From: an uncultured Eubacteriales bacterium
GTDB lineage: Bacteria > Bacillota > Clostridia > Christensenellales > Christensenellaceae
Direction: 5' to 3'
Length of the DNA stretch: 21,349 nucleotides
Assembly: GCA_902782475.1 (NCBI GenBank)
Contig: CACZNR010000212.1
Coordinates: forward strand, 1-21,349
The notes below the pieces were generated by a model. The model did not search any database, was not told the DNA's origin, and saw nothing but the letters and a program-made list of their open reading frames with translations. The number at the start of each line of letters is the position of its first letter. Within the stretch, counting starts at the first letter, position 1. Positions 13,753 to 21,349 of the stretch are shown here, piece after piece. The translations under genes and the position numbers were made by a program.

Positions 13753-14776
13753 TTTCCAGATACCTTGCTCTGAGCTGCCCGCAGGCACCTTCTATGTCCT
13801 GTCCGAGACTTCTCCTGATAGTTGCAGAAAGTCCCCTGTCCTTAAGCTTCTGCAGGAATGAATGTATCTCATGTCTGGTCGGTTCCCTGAAATTCCCCAC
13901 TTTGCCGTTCAGCGGTATGAGGTTTATATGGGCCGTCTGGCCCTTGACCAGCTGCCAGAGAGCTTCCGCATCCTCGTCCCCTATATTCAGGTCCCCTATC
14001 ATTATGTATTCGTAGACTATGCGTCTTCCTGTCTTTTTCTGGTAATGTTCCATAGCCCTGACTGCCTCCTGAAGAGGTATCCTGTCCTCCACCGGCATAA
14101 TCATGGAACGCTTGCTGTTTATGGCACTGTGAAGTGACAGACACAGCGTGAGCGGGATGTCCTCATCCGCAAAACGCAGTATGTTGTCTTTTATCCCGCA
14201 TGTGGAAAGAGAGATGTTCCTGTAGGATATGCCCAGGGCTTCCTCCTTATGTATCTCCCTTAAAAAATAGACCACGTTGTCATAGTTCAGAAGAGGCTCT
14301 CCCGTGCCCATGAGCACGATGTTCGTGATCTCCCTTCCGGAGCCGAGTGCCCTGTTTATAAGGAGCACCTGTGTTATGAGCTCAAAGGGATACATCTGTC
14401 TTGTAAGACCATTAAGGCCCGAGGCACAGAACCTGCATGCCATGGGGCAGCCCACCTGTGTGGAGATGCACAGAGTATTGCCATATGAATACTTCATCAC
14501 GACTGCTTCCACTATGTTACCGTCAAAAAGCTTCAGCAGATACTTGATGGTCCCGTCCTTTGAAACGAACTTTTCCATTATCTCCGGATAACCCATCTCA
14601 AATCTCTGCTCAAGCTTTTCCCGAAGCTGCATTGAGAAATTACTCATAGCAGAAAACGGCTGCAGCTGGTACATCCATTTTTTAAGCTGTCCAGTCCTGA
14701 AGCTCTTTTCCCCAAGGGAAGAGAATATCTCCCTTATCTCATCTTCTGTTTTTGATATAAGAAATCCCTTATCCAT
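13739..14776 (-). CDS. rlmN: Dual-specificity 23S rRNA/tRNA adenine C2-methyltransferase RlmN
   Basis: A radical SAM enzyme that makes 2-methyladenosine in 23S rRNA (A2503) and in some tRNAs. It is 345 aa, normal length. The 4Fe-4S cluster cysteines are in CPMACRFC (C110, C114, C117). The methyl-carrying cysteine is C332 in GACGQL near the C-terminus. GTGEPLLN, the SAM-contact motif of the family, is also present. It overlaps rsmB by 8 nt (ATG at 14776). The ribosome site is weak, so coupling to rsmB translation is likely. The resistance paralogue Cfr is unlikely, given the housekeeping context and RlmN-like sequence. Confidence 0.95.
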   Translation of the reverse strand: MDKGFLISKTEDEIREIFSSLGEKSFRTGQLKKWMYQLQPFSAMSNFSMQLREKLEQRFEMGYPEIMEKFVSKDGTIKYLLKLFDGNIVEAVVMKYSYGNTLCISTQVGCPMACRFCASGLNGLTRQMYPFELITQVLLINRALGSGREITNIVLMGTGEPLLNYDNVVYFLREIHKEEALGISYRNISLSTCGIKDNILRFADEDIPLTLCLSLHSAINSKRSMIMPVEDRIPLQEAVRAMEHYQKKTGRRIVYEYIMIGDLNIGDEDAEALWQLVKGQTAHINLIPLNGKVGNFREPTRHEIHSFLQKLKDRGLSATIRRSLGQDIEGACGQLRARYLENEIR

Positions 14777-16094
14777 TCTTCACAAGCTTTGCAATGAAAA
14801 AGCCATCTATCCCGTCCATGTGCGGGAACAGCTGTATCATTCCATTTTCTGCCCTGTCCTTAAAAGCGGCTTTAAGCCCCTTAAGTTCTCCCAATCGGAC
14901 TTCACTGTGCTTCTTAATGAAGTCCTCTACAAGATCCGAATTCTCTTTTCGGTCTATGGTGCATGTTGAATATATGATCTGTCCGCCCGGTCTTGCATAT
15001 CTTACTGCATTTTCAAGTATCTTCCTCTCAGTGGCAGTAAGAGAATCCAGATCATCTTCCTTTTTATTATGCTTTATGTCGGGCTTCCTGTACAGAAGTC
15101 CAAGTGCGGAACAAGGAGCATCAACAAGTACAACGTCATACTTTTCCTCCAGTTCCTCCCTGAATATGGTAGCATCATTTACGCCTGCAGATATGTCAAG
15201 GCCAAGTCTCTCATAAAGCTCCTTCATGAGCTTTACCCTGTGGGGATGGATGTCATATGAATCAACACTGACATCTTCAAGTGTCCTTATGTATGCACTC
15301 TTTCCTCCCGGAGCAGCGCACAGATCGAGTACCCTGTCTCCGCCTTTAAGGTCGGCCGCCTCGCATACCAGCATGGACGCCTCACCCTGTATTGCTATGG
15401 AACCGTCCATGAAGAGCTCATCGTCTTCTATCTGGCTCACATTCTTTATGTATATGGCATTCTCTGACCACTGTCCGGTCCGTGAGAACATCTCTCTTGT
15501 CTGAAGCTTCTCTATAAGGGCCTCCCTTGATATCTTCCCGGTATTCGCCCTTATGCATATGTCGCTGACGTTCCTGGAATATGAGAGCATCTCGGAAGTA
15601 AAGTCGTATCCGTAATCAGCTATGTATTTCTCCACCAGCCATTTCGGATAGCTGTACATCACGGAAAGGTATCCCACAGGATCCTCATCCTCGTCAGGAT
15701 AATCGATGGTCCCGAGGTTATTTGAGATGTTTCTAAGCACAGCATTGCAGAACCCCTTGAGCTCCCTTTTCTTTGACGATGCTATTATCTTTACGCTCTC
15801 ATTGACTGCAGCACTGGTGGGCACGCTTTCAAAATAAAGGAGCTGACATACTCCTGTGCGCAGGACATTCCTAACGAAATGATGTACCTTTTTGCTGCTC
15901 AGAAAACTGTCGATGCAGTAGTCTATCCTTATGAGGTTCTCAAGGGTAGTATAAACAAGAGCCGTGATGAAGCTCCTCCTGGTCCTGTCATATCCCTTAA
16001 GGCTGCTGTTAAGGACAAGGTTAAGATATCCGCCCTGTTCCACCTGTTCAAGTATCTCAACTGCTACCGCTCTGTCGCTCTTTTTCTGTGCCAT
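14769..16094 (-). CDS. rsmB: 16S rRNA m5C967 methyltransferase RsmB
   Basis: A SAM-dependent enzyme that methylates C967 of 16S rRNA. It is 441 aa with a NusB-like RNA-binding domain (about 1-140) and a C-terminal Rossmann methyltransferase. Motif I is DLCAAPGGK (257-265). The two cysteines of the RNA m5C mechanism are C328 in DAPCSALG and C378 in YSTCTID. Its ATG shares one base with the fmt stop (TAATG at 16092-16096), a classic coupled junction. It follows fmt as in many bacteria. Confidence 0.95.
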   Translation of the reverse strand: MAQKKSDRAVAVEILEQVEQGGYLNLVLNSSLKGYDRTRRSFITALVYTTLENLIRIDYCIDSFLSSKKVHHFVRNVLRTGVCQLLYFESVPTSAAVNESVKIIASSKKRELKGFCNAVLRNISNNLGTIDYPDEDEDPVGYLSVMYSYPKWLVEKYIADYGYDFTSEMLSYSRNVSDICIRANTGKISREALIEKLQTREMFSRTGQWSENAIYIKNVSQIEDDELFMDGSIAIQGEASMLVCEAADLKGGDRVLDLCAAPGGKSAYIRTLEDVSVDSYDIHPHRVKLMKELYERLGLDISAGVNDATIFREELEEKYDVVLVDAPCSALGLLYRKPDIKHNKKEDDLDSLTATERKILENAVRYARPGGQIIYSTCTIDRKENSDLVEDFIKKHSEVRLGELKGLKAAFKDRAENGMIQLFPHMDGIDGFFIAKLVKNG

Positions 16095-17032
16095 TATCCT
16101 ATGTGGTCTCCTTCAGGGAGAAGTGCTCCCCTGCCTCTCAAAAAATCCTTTGCATCCATTGCCCTGCTTCCCGGATACTGAAGGATCAGTATCTCCACAG
16201 ATCCCTTTCCGCAGGCGACCACAAGGCCCTTCTTTGGGTCTGACAGGAGTATCTTCCCTGGTTCACCTTCCATGGAGCATACCTTTGACCTTAAGACCTT
16301 GAACTTCGTATCATCCTTCATGAAGTATGCCTGAGGCTCGGGATCACAGCCCCTGATCAGGTTGTGGACCGTCCATGCATCCTGTGTGAAATCTATCTTT
16401 CCGAAATCCTTGTCAAGCATTGTTGAGAAGGTCGCTTCCTCTTCATTCTGGGGGATCCTCTCAAGAGTCCCCTCCTCAAGTTCCTTAAGTGTACGGAGAA
16501 GTGTGCCTGCTCCCACGTGGGAAAGCTTCTCACGGAGCTCCCCGCCTGTCATGTCCTCAGGTATAGTGACCCTGTCCTGCAGGAGTATATCACCTGCATC
16601 CAGCTTTCTTACTGTGAACATGGTGGTCACGCCTGTCTCCTTTTCACCGTTTATGACTGCATATTCGATGGGTGCAGCTCCCCTGTATTTTGGAAGCAGT
16701 GAACCATGGACGTTTATGCATCCGATGGCAGGAATGGCAAGTATCTCCTTTGAAAGTATCTGTCCGTAAGCCACCGTTATCATGAGGTCCGGTGCAAGCT
16801 CCCTTAGGACATCAGTTCCTTCCTTTCTGAGGGATTCAAACTGATAGACAGGTATGCCAAGCTCCTGTGCCTTCTCCTTTACGGGAGGAGCCACCATTTT
16901 ATGTCCCCTGCCCTTCGGCCTGTCAGGCTGGGTTATGACTGCCTTTATGGTATATCCGTTTTCATGAAGCATCTCCAGGGACGGTACCGCAAATTCCGGG
17001 GTCCCGAGAAATACTATGTCAGGCTTCTTCAT
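16094..17032 (-). CDS. fmt: Methionyl-tRNA formyltransferase
   Basis: Formylates the initiator Met-tRNA using 10-formyl-tetrahydrofolate. It is 312 aa from the ATG at 17032. The N-terminal formyltransferase domain starts IVFLGTPEFAVPSLE. Catalytic residues N107 and H109 are in NVHGSLLPKYRGAAP, and the catalytic Asp is in LDAGDI (about 148). The C-terminal anticodon-side domain follows from about 205. The frame stays open to 17065, but those 11 residues (MKWNLTRNTKK) are not family-like, and the chosen start gives a 14-nt overlap with def. The def-fmt pair makes and removes the N-terminal formyl group. Confidence 0.95.
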   Translation of the reverse strand: MKKPDIVFLGTPEFAVPSLEMLHENGYTIKAVITQPDRPKGRGHKMVAPPVKEKAQELGIPVYQFESLRKEGTDVLRELAPDLMITVAYGQILSKEILAIPAIGCINVHGSLLPKYRGAAPIEYAVINGEKETGVTTMFTVRKLDAGDILLQDRVTIPEDMTGGELREKLSHVGAGTLLRTLKELEEGTLERIPQNEEEATFSTMLDKDFGKIDFTQDAWTVHNLIRGCDPEPQAYFMKDDTKFKVLRSKVCSMEGEPGKILLSDPKKGLVVACGKGSVEILILQYPGSRAMDAKDFLRGRGALLPEGDHIG

Positions 17033-17501
17033 TTTCTTCGTATTCCTCGTCAAGTTCCATTTCACGTTCCATCTTGTCTATGTACAGTATGCCGTCAAGA
17101 TGGTCTATCTCATGACAGAGGCACCTTGCAAGGAGACCCTCTCCTTCGATGATCCTCTCGTTTCCTTCCCTGTCCAGAGCCTTTACAGTGACCTTGTTCG
17201 GTCTCTCGACGAGTCCCTTCCTGTCCTCAACTGAAAGACATGCTTCAGGTCCCTTCTGTTTCCCGCTCTGTGAGATTATCTCAGGGTTTATGAGCTCTAT
17301 GAGCCCTTCGCCCACGTCTATTACAACTACTCTTCTGAGTACCCCTACCTGAGGTGCTGCAAGTCCCACACCTTCTGCCTGTTTCATGGTCTCTGCCATG
17401 TCATCAAGAAGCGTTATGATGTGAGGTGTTATCTCCTTTACAGGACGTGAGATCTTTCTCAGCCTACTGTCCGGATCTGTAATGATGTTCCTTAATGCCA
17501 T
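17019..17501 (-). CDS. def: Peptide deformylase
   Basis: Removes formyl from the N-terminal Met of new proteins. It is a metalloprotease-like enzyme of 160 aa. Motif 1 is GVGLAAPQVG (44-53), motif 2 EACLS (86-90, metal ligand C88) and motif 3 HEIDHLDG (H130, E131, H134). Motif 2 has Ala87 where EGCLS is usual. The C-terminal tail is strongly acidic (EMELDEEYEENEEA). AGGAGA lies about 5 nt before the ATG. It follows priA with an 18-nt gap and overlaps fmt. Confidence 0.95.
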   Translation of the reverse strand: MALRNIITDPDSRLRKISRPVKEITPHIITLLDDMAETMKQAEGVGLAAPQVGVLRRVVVIDVGEGLIELINPEIISQSGKQKGPEACLSVEDRKGLVERPNKVTVKALDREGNERIIEGEGLLARCLCHEIDHLDGILYIDKMEREMELDEEYEENEEA

Positions 17502-17519
17502 AATATCTCCTGTTCCCGA

Positions 17520-19751
17520 CTAATTAACTGAATACGGGTCGATGTCCACTCCCACAAGGACCCCGTCCTGCTGTCTGACCTCTTCCCATACGTCGTATAT
17601 TATGTCCTTTATATATTTAAGATCTTTATTTACCTTTGCTTTGATAAGTATATGGAACCTTGACTTTCCGTCAAGCTTCCTTATTGGTGCATCCTTTGAT
17701 ACAAATAAAAGTATATCATTTTCATAGGCTTTAAGCTTGTTTTTCAGCATGAGGGATGCCTTCTCACACAGTTTTTCCGCCTTCTCTTCATTCTGATGTA
17801 CGAACAGCATGCTGTACACACGGGTATACGGAGGCTTGAATGTCTGCCTGCGGTATTCTATCTCCTTTTCAAAGAAACCTTCAAAGTCGTGTTTTTCAGC
17901 ACATCTCACAGCGTAATGCTCAGGGCTGAAGGTCTGGACTATGACCCTTCCGGCCTTCTTTCTTCCTGCCCTGCCACCTACCTGCTCTATCATTGAATAC
18001 GTTCTTTCTTCCTGCCTGAAATCACCTGAATAGAGCATGGAATCAACGCTTATTATGGCAGAGAGGGTGACATTTGGAAAATCAAGTCCCCTGGCGATCA
18101 TCTGTGTTCCCACCAGGAAATCTGCCTTTCCTTCCCTGAACTGTCTGAATATGTTAGTGTATGAATCCTTTTTCCTGGTGGTATCGAAATCCATCCTGAG
18201 GATGTTTGCCTCCGGAAAATACTTTTCCAGTTCCTCCACCACCTTCTCAGTTCCTGTTCCAACAAGCCTTAACTGTCTGCTTCCGCAGTTGGGACAGGTA
18301 TCCGGAAGACCGAACGTCCTTCCGCAGTAATGGCATAAAAGGACATTCCTGTCCTTATGATATTTTAAAGGTATGTCACAGTGCGAGCATTTTACGACTT
18401 CCCCGCATTCAGTGCAGATAAGGCTGGAGGCATAGCCTCTCCTGTTCAGGAACAGCATGGCCTGCTCACCCCTTGAGAGCACTTCTCCAAGCTCCTTTAT
18501 GAGCCTTCCGCTCAGGACTCCCCTGTTTCCGTTCCTGAATTCCTTCTTCATATCCACTACTTCTATCGGCGGAAGAGGAAGGTCCAGTACCCTGTGCTTC
18601 ATCTCGATGAGCTCGTACTGGCCAAGCTTCACCTTAAGGTAATCCTCCACAAGAGGAGTGGCACTTGCAAGCACCAGAGGTATGTGGTGCATCTTTGACC
18701 TTATGTTTGCCACTTCTATGGCATTGTATCTCGGATGATTGTCGCTCTTGTAGCTTTCCGAATGCTCCTCATCTATTATGATGACTCCGATGTCCTCAAG
18801 GGGCATGAATATGGCGGACCTTGCTCCGAGAACTATCTTTGCTTCACCGTTGCGTATCCTCTTCCATTCATCATATTTCTCGCCGTCGGAGAGAGCACTG
18901 TGGAATACTGCGATTATGTCGCCGAAATGCTTTGAGAATTCATTCAGTATCTGTGGTGTGATGGAGATCTCAGGCACCAGGCATATGGCTGTCTTTCCTG
19001 TTTCCAGGGCATGTCTTACTGCAGCTATATATACTTCCGTCTTGCCGCTTCCCGTTATCCCGTGGAGCAGGAAGGTCCTGTTCTCATGTCCGTCGATGGC
19101 TCTGTCTATGGTGTCTATGGCTTTCTGCTGCTCCGAAGTATATGTGAACTCACTCACACTGCTGTCCAGCTGTATCTGAGGCCTTCTGTATACAGTCTCC
19201 TCTTCGATGCTGACTATGCCTTTCTCCTGGAGTCTTGATGCTAGGGCTCCGCCTGCTTCAGAATACCTTATCTTCTTCTGGGATGAAAGTGTCCTCAAGA
19301 TGCCAAGCTTCTTTTCCGCTTTTATCCTTCCATCCTTCGTATAGCATGAGGCGATCTCGGTCTGAAGAGCCTCCTCAGAGATAAGGACAAGTACCTTCTC
19401 AGCCTTTTCACCTATCCTGTTTCCCCTTATCTTTGCAGGGAACATGAGTCTCAGTGCAAAAGCCATGGTGGTCCTGTATTTCACACAGAGATATCCCGCA
19501 AGTTCGATCTGATCTTCTGTAACGATAGGCATGTCATCAAGTACGGAACTGACTTCCTTAAGTCTTTCTTCCGGTACTTCCGTGCTGTCCTTGAATCTCA
19601 GGATGATCCCCTCGATATTCTTGTTCCCAAAAGGCACAAGAACCCTGTACCCTATCCCGGCATTCATGCTTTCCGGCATAAGATAGTCAAAGACTCTGTC
19701 TATATTTGAATGGGCTATGTCGACTATTACTTCACAAAAGATCTTTTTCAT
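17520..19751 (-). CDS. priA: Primosomal protein N' (replication restart helicase PriA)
   Basis: A 3'-5' DNA helicase that reloads the replisome at stalled forks, 743 aa. The N-terminal DNA-binding domain is at about 1-110. Walker A is GITGSGKT (231-238) and the DEAH-type motif is DEEH (327-330). A zinc module with eight cysteines has C446, C449, C455, C458, C473, C476, C486 and C489. Helicase motifs V and VI are GTQMIARGLDFPNV (548-561) and QVGGRAGR (590-597). GAGGT lies about 6 nt before the ATG. An extended -10 lies just upstream, so priA, def, fmt and later genes may be transcribed independently of rpoZ-coaBC. Confidence 0.96.
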   Translation of the reverse strand: MKKIFCEVIVDIAHSNIDRVFDYLMPESMNAGIGYRVLVPFGNKNIEGIILRFKDSTEVPEERLKEVSSVLDDMPIVTEDQIELAGYLCVKYRTTMAFALRLMFPAKIRGNRIGEKAEKVLVLISEEALQTEIASCYTKDGRIKAEKKLGILRTLSSQKKIRYSEAGGALASRLQEKGIVSIEEETVYRRPQIQLDSSVSEFTYTSEQQKAIDTIDRAIDGHENRTFLLHGITGSGKTEVYIAAVRHALETGKTAICLVPEISITPQILNEFSKHFGDIIAVFHSALSDGEKYDEWKRIRNGEAKIVLGARSAIFMPLEDIGVIIIDEEHSESYKSDNHPRYNAIEVANIRSKMHHIPLVLASATPLVEDYLKVKLGQYELIEMKHRVLDLPLPPIEVVDMKKEFRNGNRGVLSGRLIKELGEVLSRGEQAMLFLNRRGYASSLICTECGEVVKCSHCDIPLKYHKDRNVLLCHYCGRTFGLPDTCPNCGSRQLRLVGTGTEKVVEELEKYFPEANILRMDFDTTRKKDSYTNIFRQFREGKADFLVGTQMIARGLDFPNVTLSAIISVDSMLYSGDFRQEERTYSMIEQVGGRAGRKKAGRVIVQTFSPEHYAVRCAEKHDFEGFFEKEIEYRRQTFKPPYTRVYSMLFVHQNEEKAEKLCEKASLMLKNKLKAYENDILLFVSKDAPIRKLDGKSRFHILIKAKVNKDLKYIKDIIYDVWEEVRQQDGVLVGVDIDPYSVN

Positions 19752-19768
19752 TCCTTACCTCAGGAACA

Positions 19769-19777
19769 ATTATACCA
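19769..19777 (-). promoter_or_regulatory. Extended -10 promoter before priA
   Basis: TGGTATAAT on the minus strand (TATAAT at 19769-19774). The -35 region is poor. The predicted leader is only about 10 nt. The rest of 19778-19928 contains no gene that I can support, apart from the hairpin at 19877-19902. Confidence 0.45.
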
Positions 19778-19876
19778 ATTTATCACTTCCATATGTGTAC
19801 ATAAGATAAATATGTCCTTGCTGGGTTTTCTCTGCCTCATCTTTACTGTCTGTTCCGTGATGGGCATCTATACAGA

Positions 19877-19902
19877 CAGAGGCTGCTAAAAAGCAGCCTC
19901 TG
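19877..19902 (-). terminator. Perfect 11-bp hairpin after coaBC
   Basis: CAGAGGCTGCT (19877-19887) and AGCAGCCTCTG (19892-19902) form a perfect GC-rich stem with an AAAA/TTTT loop, 26 nt after the coaBC stop. Downstream on the minus strand is TCTGTAT-like sequence, not a U tract, so it may be a weak terminator, processing site or mRNA stabiliser. Confidence 0.55.
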
Positions 19903-19928
19903 AGCAACGTTCTCCCATTGATATGTAC

Positions 19929-21119
19929 TTATTTCATAAGTCTTATGGCTTCATCAAGTATGATGTCTGCAACATCTGATTTATGGGCCTTGTCGAAGGC
20001 CTTTCTGCTTCCGTCCCTGAAGAACATGGTTATCTGATTCTGTTCGGTACCAAAGCCCACATCCTTTCTTGAGATATCATTTGCAGCTATGGCATCCAAG
20101 TTCTTCCTTTCAAGCTTGCCTATGGCATTTTCTTCAAGATCAGCAGCTTCGGCAGCAAATCCGATGAGTATCTGGCCATCCTTCTTCTTCTCTCCAAGAG
20201 CTTTCAGGATGTCATTGGTCCTTACAAGATGCAGGTCCATGTCTCCTGCCTTCTTGATCTTTCCTTCCCTGTACTCTTCGGGAGTATAATCAGCTACGGC
20301 AGCGGCCTTTATTACGATATCTGCGTCCTCGAAAGCCTTCATGCATGCTTCATACATGTCCCTGGCACTGGTCACGTCTATCCTGTTCACATACAAAGGA
20401 CAGTCAAGTCCCGTAGGACCTGAGACCAGAGTCACTTCAGCTCCTCTTGTTGCAGCGGCCTTGGCTATGGCATAGCCCATCTTGCCGGTGGATCTGTTGG
20501 TCAGGTACCTGACGTCATCTATCTTTTCCACTGTAGGGCCTGCCGTAACAAGTACCTTCTTTCCTTCAAGATCCTTGTCTTCCAGCATATAGTCAAGATG
20601 CTCATAGAGGACTGACGGTTCAGGAAGCCTTCCGTCTCCCTCGTCCCCGCATGCAAGCATTCCTGATGCACTGTCTATTAAGATCCTTCCGTCCTTTTTC
20701 AGTGTCTCGATGTTCCTTTTGGTAGCCGGAGCATTGAGCATGTTCGTATTCATTGCAGGGGAAAATGCTATCCTGCACTTTGCTGCAAGAAGCATGGTGG
20801 ACAGAAAGTCATCCGCGATCCCATTTGCAGCCTTTGCTATTATGTTGGCTGTAGCAGGAGCAACGAGTATCACATCCGCAAGCTTTGCCAGCGAAATGTG
20901 ATCCACTTCGTACGGATCTTCCCTGTTGAACGTATCTGTAACGACTCTGTTCTTTGACAGTGTCTCAAATGTGATCGGAGTTACGAACTTCTGGGCATTC
21001 TCAGTCATTACCACATGCACATCAGCACCGTTCTGGCTGAGTCTGCTGACAAGGGAGCAGATCTTGTAGATCGCTATCCCTCCCGTGACTCCTATCACTA
21101 TGTGTTTTCCCTTAATCAT
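19929..21119 (-). CDS. coaBC: Bifunctional phosphopantothenoylcysteine decarboxylase/synthetase
   Basis: Carries out two steps of coenzyme A synthesis: ligation of cysteine to 4'-phosphopantothenate (CoaB) and FMN-dependent decarboxylation (CoaC). It is 396 aa. The CoaC domain is at 1-180, with VTGGIAIYK (11-19), active-site His74 (VDHISLAK), PAMNTNM (121-127) and Cys157 in GMLACGDEGDGRL. The CoaB domain is from about 187, with GPTVEKIDDVRYLTNRSTGKMG (194-215, usual VEPID or VEKIDPVR form), AAAVADYTP (272-280) and the conserved Lys in KIKK (about 289). The start ATG overlaps rpoZ by 8 nt. It is followed by the hairpin at 19877. Confidence 0.96.
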   Translation of the reverse strand: MIKGKHIVIGVTGGIAIYKICSLVSRLSQNGADVHVVMTENAQKFVTPITFETLSKNRVVTDTFNREDPYEVDHISLAKLADVILVAPATANIIAKAANGIADDFLSTMLLAAKCRIAFSPAMNTNMLNAPATKRNIETLKKDGRILIDSASGMLACGDEGDGRLPEPSVLYEHLDYMLEDKDLEGKKVLVTAGPTVEKIDDVRYLTNRSTGKMGYAIAKAAATRGAEVTLVSGPTGLDCPLYVNRIDVTSARDMYEACMKAFEDADIVIKAAAVADYTPEEYREGKIKKAGDMDLHLVRTNDILKALGEKKKDGQILIGFAAEAADLEENAIGKLERKNLDAIAANDISRKDVGFGTEQNQITMFFRDGSRKAFDKAHKSDVADIILDEAIRLMK

Positions 21120-21312
21120 TTCTTACAACTTCGATCTTCTCTTCGTTTATTTCCTTGATAGCTTCTGAAACAGGATTCTTATCAGGATCATCAGAGAGTG
21201 GTGTGTCCCCGTTTACAAGTTCTCTTGCCCTTTTTGCTATGCCAACTACAAGAGAATATCTGCAGTCTACCTTTTCCAGGATATCATCAAGTTCAGGCTG
21301 AAATTTTTCCAT
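21112..21312 (-). CDS. rpoZ: DNA-directed RNA polymerase omega subunit
   Basis: A 66-aa omega subunit that assists assembly of RNA polymerase by clamping the beta' subunit. The family core CRYSLVVGIAKRAREL (17-32) is clear, followed by the PVSEAIKEINEEKI helix. AGGAGG (21322-21327) lies 9 nt before the ATG, inside the end of the upstream gene. The gmk-rpoZ-coaBC-priA order is standard in Firmicutes. Confidence 0.93.
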   Translation of the reverse strand: MEKFQPELDDILEKVDCRYSLVVGIAKRARELVNGDTPLSDDPDKNPVSEAIKEINEEKIEVVRND

Positions 21313-21316
21313 TATA

Positions 21317-21349
21317 TCATTCCTCCTCTATAAGTCTGATAACTTCTTC
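21317..21349 (-). CDS. gmk: C-terminal end of upstream gene, probably guanylate kinase
   Basis: Only ten codons and a TGA are inside the window, reading EEVIRLIEEE. The frame is open to the window edge and its last codons contain the rpoZ ribosome binding site. The acidic helical end and position before rpoZ suggest guanylate kinase, but the identity rests on gene order only. Confidence 0.5.
   Translation of the reverse strand, partial: EEVIRLIEEE

Noticed and set aside
14794..15216. Plus-strand 140-codon frame opposite rsmB
   Set aside because: Shadow of a clearly recognised gene; low-complexity serine-rich composition.

Overview
The window looks like a chromosomal segment of an anaerobic low-GC Gram-positive bacterium of class Clostridia, most like Lachnospiraceae or a neighbouring family. 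The evidence is the gene order rpoZ-coaBC-priA-def-fmt-rsmB-rlmN-prpC-prkC-rsgA-rpe, strong AGGAGG ribosome binding sites, TATAAT promoters (several with an extended TGn -10), Mini-III and PrkC/PrpC homologues, and tRNA genes with encoded CCA ends. The family call is an inference from gene content and was not tested by a search.

Left end (1-820, plus strand): a small hypothetical protein with its own promoter, then a tRNA cluster Met(CAU)-Tyr(GUA)-Leu(CAG) behind a near-consensus promoter. One intrinsic terminator lies between tRNA-Tyr and tRNA-Leu and a bidirectional one follows tRNA-Leu.

Sugar module (835-4334, minus strand): an esterase-D-like hydrolase, a ROK sugar kinase and a class I mannose-6-phosphate isomerase with a long N-terminal extension. 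The kinase and isomerase overlap by 4 nt. The module probably feeds hexoses into glycolysis.

Middle (4407-6612): a 29-codon hydrophobic ORF with its own promoter, 5' UTR hairpin, perfect Shine-Dalgarno and terminator, resembling small type I toxin peptides of the Fst kind; a D-2-hydroxyacid dehydrogenase; and, divergent from it, a protein made of two DnaQ-like exonuclease repeats of which only the second keeps the catalytic acids.

Right two thirds (6614-21349, minus strand): a nearly gapless housekeeping gene string. In transcription order it is gmk (last codons only), rpoZ, coaBC, priA, def, fmt, rsmB, rlmN, prpC, prkC, rsgA, rpe, a DUF1461 membrane protein, tsaD, mrnC, rlmB. The genes serve transcription, coenzyme A synthesis, replication restart, initiator-tRNA formylation and deformylation, rRNA and tRNA modification, ribosome assembly and Ser/Thr phosphorylation signalling. 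Most junctions overlap by 1, 8 or 14 nt. Internal extended -10 promoters are visible before priA and rsgA. rsgA appears to start at a non-canonical AUC codon.

No CRISPR array, prophage, insertion sequence or large defence locus is visible. The least explained items are the toxin-like small ORF, the duplicated exonuclease-like protein and the rsgA start.
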